64,000 bases of DNA from Montifringilla adamsi (taxonomy: Eukaryota; Chordata; Aves; Passeriformes; Passeridae), in the NCBI GenBank assembly GCA_017590115.1, contig JAGGNK010006559.1, positions 1,299,231 through 1,363,230 on the forward strand. Direction: 5' to 3'. This document shows positions 12,455 to 42,652 of the stretch, in pieces. The translations under genes were made by a program, and so were the position numbers. The notes below the pieces were generated by a model. That model was given only the letters and a program-made list of their open reading frames with translations, ran no database searches and had not been told where the DNA came from. Position 1 is the stretch's first letter, and each line of letters begins with the position of its first letter.

Positions 12455-14357
12455 TCAAGGGAGAGAAACAGAAGGGTCTAAAAAATCCATGTAAGTGAGA
12501 GCCTGTCCTGAGGGTTCAATGGAAGAAGATGAGGGCCTTCCATAGCTGAGGTTTGTAGCCAAAGATGTCCTGTCCCCAAAAATAAGAGATGATATTGGGC
12601 TGTCAAACTCCATCCATGAAATCTGAATTTGCGCAGGACTTGGCACGCCTGGGCCATGTCTTGTCTCATTTGCAAAGGTTGTCACTTCCTGAGAAGATGA
12701 AGAACAAGTGACCAAAGGCATCATGGGTCCACTGAGGTTAATGACTGCTCCAGGCTTAACCATATTGAGATAACTTACATATATTTTGTATATTTTACAT
12801 GTTATATAACCAAAATATGTGCCTATACGTGTGTGCAAGCTCCTCTTACCATGTTTCCCATATTGTTTGTCATAATTCACACAGGAGTAAGTATGTATTT
12901 CTAGGGAAATGCCCCACCAGCAGGTGTAGTGCAGAAGATAATGAATTACTCCTCAGTTTAAACAGCAGAAGGTTGGCACAGAGGAGGCTGTTTCTGGAGG
13001 GATCTGCTGTTATCTGCCCCTTTCCTCTGTAAACAACTGAGCTCAACCTTTCCCGTATCTCCATTCAACAACTTCTTTCACTATCACGGCAGGACAAGGT
13101 GGCACACGGCTCCAAACTCCTTTATCTTGTCTAAACTCACGTTTGCTGATCCTCACAGGTCCAGCATCCCCGTGGGTTTCATCTGTTCCTGGCGGGAAGC
13201 AGCCGAGCCCCGGGTTGGAATATCTGAGACATTCCATGTAGCTCCGGTTGAGCACGTAATTTGTGGAAGGCTTGGGAGGAGAAACAGTTTTTTTTCCCTT
13301 GTCCTTACTGATAGATGAGATAAGAGGTGTAATGTTGTCCTGAGAAATGTCAATGGGAAGAGTTTCCTTGACGTTGTAGTAAGTGTGTTGTTTTTGGAAG
13401 TCACTGTCCATGGGAAGGGAGGCACCTGCAGTTAATTTTATCTGTTCCTGTGTAAATACAGACCTCCTAACGTTCCCAGCTCGCAGTTCAGAGGGGTCAT
13501 GGCATTATGTACTGTAATATCTTATTTTATAAATAACACTTTATTTTAGTGCTGATTGTAAAATCTGAGATTTATTTGGCACTTGCTCCTTCCCGAGCTG
13601 GTGCTGAGAACTGCAGCCCTTTGTTGTGGGTTACAGCCCTTGAGTCAATGCCTTTTGGAAGGCTTGTTCCCTGGTTGTCTTTGGGGAAAAGGGAGGGATG
13701 AGTGTTGTCAGAGCAGCTGAGCTCTGGGAAGAAGTGACATCAAATTTGTTTGAGCATCTCGTGATTATTTCCTGAATTTTGCTTGACCACTGTGGCCAAC
13801 CCCGGGCGTTGCCAGCAGGATTTTGGTATCACTGTGTTAGCTTCCTATTTTTTGTGCACTTCTAGTTACTTCATTTATTTTGTAGGCTCAGGAAGGGCTG
13901 GGGGAGCTGCTGTTGTTTGTCACCAAGGCGATCAAAAGTCCTTTTGCTTTTTACAGTCCACTGGAGCTCTCCAGCCCTGTCCCTCCCAGGCACGTTTCTG
14001 CTGCTGGTGGGGTTTGGGGTTTAGGTTTCTGCCTCTTTGGCCTCTGTGACATGAAGAAATAATTGAAGGAATAAGCCACAATGCAGTGGAGTTTGCAATA
14101 CACTGGTTTGCTTGCAGCAATCTGCTGTGAGTTTTACAATTATTTTTTACTTAGTCTTCACCAGACACAGTTTTGCTTAATTTAATAGCTGTTTTCAGCT
14201 TTATGATGCATTAATACACTGGGATTAGTTGTTGTCTTGATGTGTTCAGGTCAAATAAATGCTCACAAGAAAGTAGATGATCACGAGTGAAAAAATCAAA
14301 AATAAGTTTACAGGACAAATGGCACTTAACAACTGCCTGAATTAGGGGTCTTCTTGA
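12455..14357 (-). CDS. Candidate nested antisense gene, four exon-like segments, product unknown
   Basis: On the minus strand, segments 14357-14267, 13425-13141, 12900-12850 and 12744-12455 join without a frame break: 717 bases, 238 codons plus TGA at 12457-12455. Each is bounded by AG and GT (donors GTGAGC, GTGAGT, GTAAGA). The first acceptor has a long pyrimidine tract; the second and fourth are weak. An AATAAA (12243-12238 on this strand) lies 212 bp after the stop. The product would have five Asn-x-Ser/Thr sequons (for example DNITPL, LNRSYM, ANETRH) and several cysteines, with no recognised domain and no visible start. It could also be a decayed gene or coincidence. Confidence 0.3.
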
Positions 14358-14639
14358 CTGGAAGAGAATGAGTGAAAGAACAAAAGCCATCAAGTAAAAA
14401 ATACTGTGTAAGTACAACAGGGTTTCATACATGGTTTTATGGGGAGTAAGACACATATGGATTTCCATAGCAGCGATGCTGCTCAGCACTTGCAGCAGGA
14501 AGCAAGCCCAGGCTCTGTAGTACTAAATTAAGATCACATGCTTGCAACACACTGAGGAGTTACTGCCGGGGGTGATTAGTCCTCGGGTTTCCTTTTTATT
14601 TTTTTTTTTTCTTTCCTCGTTGGTTTTGTTTTTGTTTAG

Positions 14640-14785
14640 AACCACAAGAACCCATTGCTGCGGAGGTCACTGCCGGGACTGTACCGTTAGGAAATGAAAT
14701 TACAGTTCCCTCTGCAGCCGTAACTCAAGCAGGACTCTGTGTGCGTGGGGATAAATTTATATGTCACATCTCGCAGCCATTTACA
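14640..14785 (+). other. Exon-like segment on the + strand, unassigned
   Basis: A strong acceptor (TTTTGTTTTTGTTTAG) leads into 48 open codons (EPIAAEVTAGTVPLGNEI, SAAVTQAGLCVRGDKFICH, ISQPFT) and a GTAAGA donor. Two other frames have stops. Its 146 bp are not a multiple of three, so it cannot be an in-frame INSR cassette exon. Product not recognised. Confidence 0.25.
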
Positions 14786-14924
14786 GTAAGAGGGGGAAAA
14801 AAGCCACAGGGGCGTGCAGGGCACTGTGATCCTGTTTCTGTGGGGCTCTGCCTTGGGTTCTGTGCATGTGCCCGTCATCTAACATGACACCAACCCAGCC
14901 CTGGCACCAGGGCAGCCGTGGCAT

Positions 14925-14994
14925 GGCCAAAACAAGCCATTTTCAGCCCAAAAAAAGCCGTTTTCAGCCAAAAAAAGCCATTTTCAGCCGTGGC
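14925..14994. repeat. Tandem repeat, ~21 bp x 3
   Basis: Three copies of a unit AAAAAAAGCCATTTTCAGCC with small changes. Confidence 0.85.
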
Positions 14995-16175
14995 AGCGCC
15001 GCCTTCGTGCCGGCTCCCTCCTGCCTTCCCCTCCAGCTTATAAACACCCCGCGCCAATTAAACACCACAAAAGCCACGGCAGCCCTTCAGCGGCATTAAA
15101 TGGCATTAAATTGCGTTGGGCTGGTGATGTTTTGGGTGGTGGTGGGAGGCCAGGGCAGGCTGGGGAGCTGGCAGGGTTAAGGCTGTTTGCCTTGTGCAGA
15201 TAGCGGGCGGTTGGCTTGGATGCCTCCCCTGCGCAGGCAGCAAATGCATTGGCTGAGGTTGAGGGCGGTTCTCCTGCCGCAGTTGTTTTGTGTCCTGGAC
15301 TCCGTTGGATCTGGAGCCTCCTAATTGCCTTGTCTGTAATCAAAATAGAGTTTGTGTAAGCCAGGGGAGAGGAGCTGGTGGTGTGAGGAGAGTTCGGCCA
15401 GCTTGGCTGCTGGACACTGGACACCCATGGTGGCCCAGGTTGCCTCCACTGACCCCCATCCACACACGCAGGGCTTATTATTTCAATTTAAAAAAATCAC
15501 CTATATTCACAACAAATCAGTCCCAAACCCATGTGGTGCCTGGACAGCACACGTGCAGCATCTTGATGTTCGTGTGTGTGGTTCAGAATTTGTCCTTACT
15601 GAACCGTGTTCCTCTTGCCCGACCCAAACCTGTGTGAACACCCAGTTCAGCTCACCCAGGATGTTGCTGTTAAAACCCACCCAGTGGCAGAGAATCCCAG
15701 AGGAACAGCAAAACTTATCCTGAATGGTGTTTTTCCCTCTTTTTCGGACAATTCACCATTTTATTAACAGAAAACAAGAAAAAAGACCTAACACTAAAGT
15801 TTTTTACAGTTTAACGCTTAATTGACTTGCCTGTTAAATACCTGGTTACCTGTGCTGGCTCGGGAATGTGTTTACAGTCTGGTGAGTGTTGTTTCCACCT
15901 GGAGCACGGGGAAGTGGTGAAACACGGAGCGATCCGGAGGTGGAAATTCCTTTGCGCTGACTCCACGGCCGCCTGTCCCCCCGAGCTGGGCCCCAGCAGC
16001 ACCAAGAAATGTCTGTTTGAATCTCTAATCAGAGAGGTTTGGGAAAGGCATTGTTCCCTCAGTCTTGGGAGCCACGCTAGCAGCGAGTTAAATATTTATT
16101 GGATCCTGGAAGGACAGGTCGGAGCCCCTCGTGTCACCGCGTTTCTCCACGGGTTTGTTCATGTCAGCATCTTGG

Positions 16176-16312
16176 GCAGCCTTGGGACAGGGGGTTTAAA
16201 CACACAGTTCCTCCAGATGTGGTGAGGAGGTGTTGTGGTCTTGGTCAGCTTCGGGACAGGGGTTTTGAGCGCCCAGTTCCTCCAGATGTGGTGAGGAGAT
16301 GTGGTGGCTGTG
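16176..16312. repeat. Tandem duplication, ~68 bp x 2
   Basis: Both copies contain CAGTTCCTCCAGATGTGGTG and the preceding GGGACAGGGGT TT block with about 85 percent similarity by eye. Confidence 0.85.
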
Positions 16313-16571
16313 CTGGGCGGCTTTGTCCTGGTCCACGGCCCCACAGCAGTTTTCGTGGTGCAGCGTGGTGGCTTCTGCCCCTACCCAGAACAGCTGTTCC
16401 TTTGTGCCCTTGCGTGGGTTTGTGGAGTTCCCTTTGGACTTTCTGTGAGGAGTGGGGGGAGTTGTTTTTTTTCCCTGTGCTGATTGTCCAAAGCCCTTAA
16501 CCAGAGGTTGGGGGCTGTGGCTGAACCTCCCCTGAGCCTCCCCACATGCCAGAGCTCCCAAAGGCCACCTT

Positions 16572-16650
16572 AGAACCACAAAATGTCCTGAGTTGGGAGG
16601 ACAAAGATCCCCACAAAGATCCTAGAGTACAAACACCCCAAAAACCCCAC
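16572..16650 (-). repeat. CR1 LINE 3' tail (minus), diverged
   Basis: AGAACCACAAAATGTCCTGA and AAGATCCCCACAAAGATCCT match a reversed CR1 end with many changes. Confidence 0.6.
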
Positions 16651-19559
16651 CCTGGGCATCCCTGGGAACAGTGCCCAAATGCTCCTGGAGCTCTGGGGCC
16701 AAGATCATTCCCTGGGGAGCCAAAAAGGCAAATCTCTGCGTGCCATGGCACCTATTGGGGTCTGCAGACCTCGGTGGAGAAGGGCAATGAAGTGCACAAA
16801 CCTATTCAGTGTTGGCCTGCAGTGAAAGCACAACGTGGCAGCAAAAACCCAAACAAAACCCGTATTTCTGGTCCATCTGAGTGACATAGCCTGGAGTAAC
16901 AGTTGTAAGAAACCATAGTGAAGATACTCTGGAGAGGTTTTACATGACTTGAGGTGCTCTCTAGCATGCAGACTTTGATAATGTCATGACATCTGTTCAG
17001 GATCTTGGGTAATGAGGATTTGCACAAAATGGTGATTGAATTTCTGGTCTTGAGTGCTTAATGGAAAAAGAGCTGTTGCCTTGGGTGCTTTGCTTTTTTC
17101 GAACTGTCTTTGAGACATCAAAAGCTGGCGGAACAGGAAAAAGAGAAACGTTAAGAACGGTTTAAAAATAGTTTAATTGTATCTTCTGAAAACCTTTGGA
17201 GTGGGGACTTTAGGCGGTTTCTGCCCTGTGAATACTTGCAGCTGAGTTCAAAATGTGTAAATAAGCAGAGGGCTTTGAAGATTAGTTTCCATAACAAATT
17301 AAATAAAAATATTGTGTGACAGAATGTTAAGTAGGTGCCATGTGTCACCGGGTGCTTTGCATGAGGGCTGGCTTTTCCCAATTACCTGGCTGCTCCTTGG
17401 AAAACAGATGATGTCTTTTGGATACTTTAAACTTTGTAGTTCCTGAGCATGAAAGAGGCAGGGGAAAACTCCCTTTGTGAGGAAACTGGTGAGGAACAGA
17501 GGGAATTGTGCTGGCAGCACTTGCACTCCAGCTCCCACAAACCATTCCTGCATTTGCTTCAGTGCTTTCAGCTTTTCAAGCTGACCCTGATCCAGGGAGG
17601 AACCAACCAGAGCAGGATTCCTTGCAGGACATCTCTGTCTCAGGACAGGTGTGGGAGAAACAGCCCAGGCTTTCCCCCTGCTCACAAACCTTGATATTCC
17701 AGGCTGGAATTAGTAAGTTGGAGAGTGCTTTGGACTAAATTCTGGAATTTTCTGTTGCAAATATTTCTAATAAACTGCAGCCAGGACACCTGTTGCTAGA
17801 CTGTGCTCATCTTTGTATAACCATTTAAAACATCCATGTATAACCTGGCTTTTAAAGCAAGCTTCCCATTTTATACTGAGTCTAATGCAAGGTGTTACCT
17901 GCAGGTTGCTATTTGGCTATTGCATTTAATCAAGTACTGCTTGTGACAGGTTCACAAAATAAGACCCGTTGCTAGAAAAGGGCAAAAAGTTGGAAAGGAA
18001 ATTAATTTGAAACACATTCCTGTGCTTTTTGTAATGGATGAGTAACGCAGAGAAAACACCTGTACTGAAGGACTAACATGGAAGCAGTAAGATATTTGAG
18101 ATTAAATTGTCCTGGTGGTAGAATTTCAGCTTTATCCATTTTGTATTTCTTCAAGGGATTTATCAGGCTGGAGCAGACCAGAGGTTGCTCATCTTTACTA
18201 CCTCATCTAGTCCTGCTTATTCCAAGAATGGCATTAACAGCTTTAGCACACTTAATTCTGCAATCTCCTAACATGGGGCGGAGGGGGATTTTCTTCCTAA
18301 CACAGCTGGGGGTTGGATCATCCAAACATGTTGTGCTGTGGCTCCCACATGCTGCTCCTTTGGCTGGATAAAACTTGACCACATTCCACTGCTGGTCTGC
18401 TCAGGTGCCTTAATCAGAATTTAGAGATAATATTTCAGAATAGAGATAATATTTAATCTCTGGACATCGCTGGGTCAGGATAAAATAAATAATAAATAAA
18501 TTAATAAAGCCCCTTCTGCCTGGACACTGAGTATTGGACATAAAGCTGGGGAGATGTTGAGGCAGGTGGTGTTAATTCAGGATTTATTGCTGGCTCCCTG
18601 CACCAAGGGGGCTCAGGCAGGACATCAGGAGCTGCTCAGGTGTTCCCTCCGACAGGACACTGTGGTTTGGTGAGGACAAGAGGTGTCTTGATCTGCATCT
18701 TGGCAATTCACAGCTGCATCTCAAAGGCTGTGAGGATAAATCCAGGTCCCTGTCCCCCATCTAAAGCCCTTCTTCCTGCTTCTGAAGCCCTGCTTGGCAT
18801 TGGTGTTGGCCCTTGGGCTGCTGGTTTCAGCTGTGTTCTCTTTCCTGACATGGAGTTCTTGGTGTGTTCTGGGTTACAGAGTTGGGTTTGATCATTTCAG
18901 CCTCCTTTGAACCTCTCACACTGAGCGTGGAGATGCTGAGGGACAGGACTGACCTTCTCCTGGAGCTTCCCTGGGTTTGTTCATCCTGCCCTCCTGCTCC
19001 TCCCCGAGCTACTCACGGTGTTTGCTCTGCTTGGTTTGGAGTTCAGAGCCCAAACTGCTTGTTAAAGCTGTTGTGGGGTGCTAAGTAATGAGTAATTAAA
19101 AAGAAAACCATAAAACCCTCAAGCAATAACACTTGTGGGTGCCCTTCTTTGTGGACTTGTTGGGAGAGCCACTGAAGAGCTCGTGTTGGTGCCAGGGCTT
19201 CCTCCAGGAAACCAGGGACAGGGTGATAGACAGATGGGAAGCAAATCCTGGTAAAGATGGAGGGTTGTGTAAAAGTGCTGTTGGACACGTGTTATTTGCA
19301 GTACTGCTGTAGGAAACTTCATTTTTTTAAACTGAGGAGCAAGAATTTTCTGGCTGAAAGTGGCTGTGCCAGGCTGGGAAGATCTTGGTGTGGAGTCTCA
19401 TCACTCCTGAGCTTCAGAAATGACACCAGAGTCACCAAGGCTCTCCTGGAGCCTCAGTGCTGGACTGAGGGAGCAGGAAAACTCAGTTTTCTTCTTTTGA
19501 AGATGAGCATTGATGAGTTGTGAGGATGAATGGTAAGACTCCTCAAAAACGTTCTTAAA

Positions 19560-20165
19560 ATGTGGAATTTGCACTGAAAGGTGGAGATGAGGCAGAATTT
19601 GCACTGAAAGGAGGAGATGAGGCAGAATTCGCATTGAAAGCTGGAGATGAGGTAGAATTTACACTGGTCCCTGTGTGGACACGAGGCAGAATTTGCACTG
19701 AATGGTGGAAATGAGGCAGAATTTACACTGAAAGGGGGAGATGAGGCAGAATTTACACTGACAAGTGCAGATGGGGCAGATTTTACAAAGTGGAGATGAG
19801 GCAGAATTAGCACAGAAGGCTGGAGATGAGGCAGATTTTGCACTGACAGGTGAAAGGGGGAGATGAGGCAGAATTTACACTGAAAGGTGGTGGAGGAGAT
19901 GAGGCAGAATTTGCACTGAAAGCTGGAGGAGATGAGGCAGAATTTGCTCTACCAAGTGGAGATGAGGCAGAATTTGCGCTGAAAGCTGGAGATGAGGCAG
20001 AATTTACACTGGAAGCTGCAGGAGATGAGGCAGAATTTGCTCTACCAAGTGGAGAAGAGGCAGAATTTGCACTGACAAGTGAAAGGGGGAGATGAGGCAG
20101 AATTTACACTGGAAGCTGCAGGAGATGAGGCAGAATTTGCTCTACCAAGTGGAGAAGAGGCAGAC
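19560..20165. repeat. Minisatellite, ~27-30 bp unit, ~20 copies
   Basis: The unit is close to GGAGATGAGGCAGAATTTGC plus ACTGAAAGGT, with length variants and an internal higher-order block (the AGCTGCAGGAGATGAGG units recur). It ends about 130 bp before INSR exon 3. Parts read open as DEAEF-x-L repeats, but nothing suggests translation. Confidence 0.95.
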
Positions 20166-20293
20166 ACTCCATGGCTGCCCCTTCGCACGGGAAGCTCCCA
20201 GGACAAGCAGAAGCAGGTGTCACCTCTGTAATCTCTCAGGTGACACGTGGGCAGGCTCTCTGTGACACTCAGCTGCCTCTGGTGTTTCCCCAG

Positions 20294-39386
<19,093 letters not shown>

Positions 39387-39869
39387 CACTTCCTGTTTGG
39401 CCCAAGGGTTGTGTCTGCTTTTTTCCCCCCTCCACAAATCTCAGGACTCTTGTTATTGCTGCCACAGTGTATGACACACATCTACAAACTCTTCAGATTT
39501 TTAATCATCTTACGATTAATTTTCTTTTTTTTTTTTGCCAAGTTGACTGGTTGTCAGTGGACTTATCTGTGAACATAAATGGAAGAGGTTTCCATGGCTG
39601 CTGTCCCTTCTGTAACCATGGTTTCACAACAGGAAGCGACCGTGTGAGTTCAACTGAAGGAGAAGCATCCGCGTTTGCCAGCAGAAGACGTGAAGTTCTC
39701 TGGTGCCTGAGCTCCAGCCCAGCAACGCGGAACAAGAGATTTCCAGTAGAATTCCAGGCTTTCAGGCAGCCTCTCCACTACAGCTGAAGGATTCAGCACA
39801 TCAGTCAGATCCTCAGATTGACCAATAGCTGCTGCTTTCATACTTTGTTTTCAAGGGGTGAAACCCCGG

Positions 39870-39902
39870 GGTGCGTGCGTGGGCGTGTGTGTGCGTGTGT
39901 GC
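39870..39902. repeat. GT-rich tract in the 3' UTR
   Basis: An imperfect GTGCGTGCGTGGGCGTGTGT run lies about 490 bases after the INSR stop. Confidence 0.8.
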
Positions 39903-39979
39903 AATATCAACATGTGGGGTGTACCCTATAGCAAAAGAGACACTTCTGGTTTTGTACACAACTTAAAACGCTTTCAGGC

Positions 39980-40078
39980 ACATGGTGGGATTCTCGGGGT
40001 GTCCTGCACAGGGCCAGGAGTTGGATTAGGTGATCCTGGTGGGTCCTTTCCAACTCAGCGTACTCTACGATTCTCTGT
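39980..40078 (+). repeat. CR1 LINE 3' tail within INSR 3' UTR
   Basis: GGGCCAGGAGTTGGATTAGG, GGGTCCTTTCCAACTCAGCG and CTCTACGATTCT mark a CR1 end transcribed as part of the 3' UTR. Confidence 0.88.
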
Positions 40079-42646
40079 TCTCACAGGAGCTTTCCTCTTC
40101 TTGGAAGTGTGTACTTATCTTTTTTCCCCATTTCCCTGGAGGGACTGAATCCTAAACAGATTATTTTTATACTGAGGACTCTTGAGAGCAGGTTTTCTCT
40201 CATTAACAAATGAGGAAAACGTGCTGGGAGCTAAATGAGCAGAACTCTGAGATTTGTGGGTACTTTCAAGACCAAACGAAGTAGGAGTCCCCTGACCTGA
40301 GACACGGAGTTTTCTGTCCTTACAGCATTGAGTATATATATTGTTTGTTGTAACATATTTAAAGATGTCTTTAGTTTAAATTTTAACTTCATATAAATTA
40401 TTGACTGTTTATGATCCTTTTGGGGCGGGGAGAGTTTTGGGGGATTGTTTGGTCTTAAAGTGGTCCAAAGATTTCAGAATGAACTAATTTTAGCCTTGCA
40501 GGAGCGATGAAGCACATGTTCAGTTCATACTTGACAAGGCTTTGTAATAGTTTCATGATTTATACAACACAGTCAGCTGGCTCCAGTCGAAGCCCCATCT
40601 TGGGTGTTGGGAGCTGAAGGACACAGAACATCCTGGCCTCGAGTCCTGCTCTTCCTCTGCCCTCGTGTCCCTCGCTTTGCCTTCCGTGCCGCAGATGCAG
40701 CCAGTGAGAGAGGACGAGCACAAGCTGGAGCTGAGGAAGGGACACTGAAAGGGAGAAGCACAAAGCTCTGGGCTCTGCACGCCGGAGGTGACCGTGGTTT
40801 GCTGCCTCTCTGCTGCTCCCAGGCCTCCAGCCTTGTGTTCCCCAAGATTCCCACTGCAGAACTCCCGGGATGTCAGCACTCGCCGTCGGGACTGTGCTTT
40901 GTCGTGCTGCTGTTTGCAAAGACAGAGCTGGTGTTGAAGAATAATGGTGAAACTCAACCAGGGCTGGTAGCACGGAGCTGGTGGGAGCAGGGAAGGACGA
41001 TGATGGATGTCACAGGCCCGTGGCATGCAGGAAGTACTTGAACAGCAGGGAGAGATCCTCAGTCCTTCACTTCTCCTCCTGGAGAAGTCCAGGATGTGTT
41101 TTGTGCTCTCTGCCAGGACAAAGCGAGGTGCCCTGGCTGGGGAGGGCAGAACGCTGGGCTGGGCTATGCCCCAGGCAGTGCTGCTGCTGTGAGCGAGGCA
41201 GAGGGGCTGCAGTCTGTAGGGAGGAGCTCTCTGAGCCCACACCCGGGGATGCAGCTGGTGCTGGGAACCTCTGCCCCCAGCTGCTTCTGGCCAAAACAGC
41301 ACTTCAGAGTCATAAAAGGGGGGACAACAGACTCTGGGCAGCACCAGGAGCTGTTGGGCCCTTTGCTGCTGGAGGCTGATGGGTTTGGCCCAGGTGGAGG
41401 GTACAGGTTGCTCCACAAATTTGGGTGGAAAACACAGTCCAGACATGGGTGAGAACCTTTGGATTTCAAAAGGCCTCGTTTACATTTCTTCTGCTTTACA
41501 AAGTTGTAACTGTTTAGCAGCTCTATACTACACTGCAGGAAAGAAGACATATTCTCACACTTTTCTAAGGAAGAGAAGTTTTTCTTATTAGAATTTTTTA
41601 TTTATTTTAATATATAAAACACTGTAAAAAAAAGCAACAAACAATTAGTTTTCTTAAACACATGGAACATGTAAATTTGTATCCACAAAATCTTGGCAGG
41701 TGGATGTGGTGGGATTATTTTTGTCCTGTTCTGGTGCAGTCTACCTCAGTGTTTCTTAAGGATATTTTTTAATACTACACACCTCTAAACCTGTTTAAAT
41801 ATTCTGGTCTGGACCTATTGTGGATCAGGGAAAATCAGTATCAGCTGATTCCAATACCAGGGACCATTCATGAAGGGAATGGGAAGGAGAATGGCCCATC
41901 ACTGTTGATCCCTAATCTGAACAGTAGTGGCCAATGAACCCATTTACAAATTTGGATCTGATCTCATCCCTTAGTTCTGCTGTGATTAAAAAAAAAAAAA
42001 AAAGAACAAAAGATCCATTTAAATGTTTGGACTTTAGTGAACTCATGACCTAAAAGGAGCAGGCTGCTTCCTCCTGGATCAGCATGTGCCAGTGTGGAGG
42101 AGGGACTGGGACCAGCCCTTGCTGTTGGGGTTGCATTGGGGTGGTTTGGTCACTGCTCTTCTCACTGTGCACAGCTGACCCAAGGTCCTGCCAGTGATCT
42201 CCTGAAACAAACCTTTCCAGCACACCCTTGCTTTGATACCATTTCCAAAGGCAGTGATCATAGCTGTGGGAATAGAAGAACTTTTACTGAAGGAACATTG
42301 GAACCTTGTATTGGGTCTGGCTTTTCCCCGTGGTTGATACTGGTTGGCCCTGTGAGTACACATGGTTTGAACACTCGGATGGCTGAGCCAGGGAGTGTGT
42401 GCTGCTCCATGGACAGGCAGTCCCCTCCCATGGCTCAGTGTCACCTTCACCCTGCACCAAACAGAGCAGTTGTTTGTACCCAGCACTGTGTGAAGGTTAC
42501 TCATCCTTCCTACCTTGTGTCCAGGGGGAGGGAAGGCGTGTGGTACCAGTGGGGAGGGTATTGTGTTTCTCCTCTGTAAAACAAATAACACTAGTGGTTG
42601 CTGCTCGTGGCTGTTACAGATCACATTCAGCTGTAGAATTAGGAAG

Positions 42647-42652
42647 AATAAA
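42647..42652 (+). terminator. Possible internal polyadenylation signal
   Basis: An AATAAA hexamer lies within the INSR 3' UTR. It could give a shorter transcript, but no strong GU-rich element follows, so it is weaker than the one at 44566. Confidence 0.25.

Larger units (their letters stand above)
1..20293 (+). other. INSR: INSR intron 2 (3' portion)
   Basis: This stretch precedes the first recognised INSR exon, whose first codon is completed by one base from an upstream exon, so the DNA before it is intron. In human INSR this position is the very large intron 2. It contains CR1 fragments (245-540, 1823-2113, 2515-2612, 11377-11440, 16572-16650), an LTR (8643-9000), an AAT microsatellite (4211-4250), poly-T runs (1427-1459, 1481-1497), short duplications (14925-14994, 16176-16312), a 600-bp minisatellite (19560-20165) and the unassigned exon-like segments listed separately. 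Elsewhere, including 2613-8640, 9001-11376 and 16651-19559, I see no gene; open frames there are short and lack splice context or family resemblance. Confidence 0.85.

Noticed and set aside
15038..15463. 141-codon minus-strand open frame
   Set aside because: Composition-driven (Ser/Pro/Ala) with no recognised similarity or splice signals.
16811..17124. Further minus-strand exon upstream of the antisense cluster (strong CTTTTTCCTGTTCCGCCAG acceptor)
   Set aside because: Two frames are open after it for 45-50 codons, but I found no convincing donor in a phase that joins the 14357 segment.
40553..41446. 297-codon minus-strand open frame in the INSR 3' UTR
   Set aside because: Low-complexity Ser/Pro/Gln composition, three overlapping frames open at once, no splice or family signal; typical of GC-rich UTR sequence.
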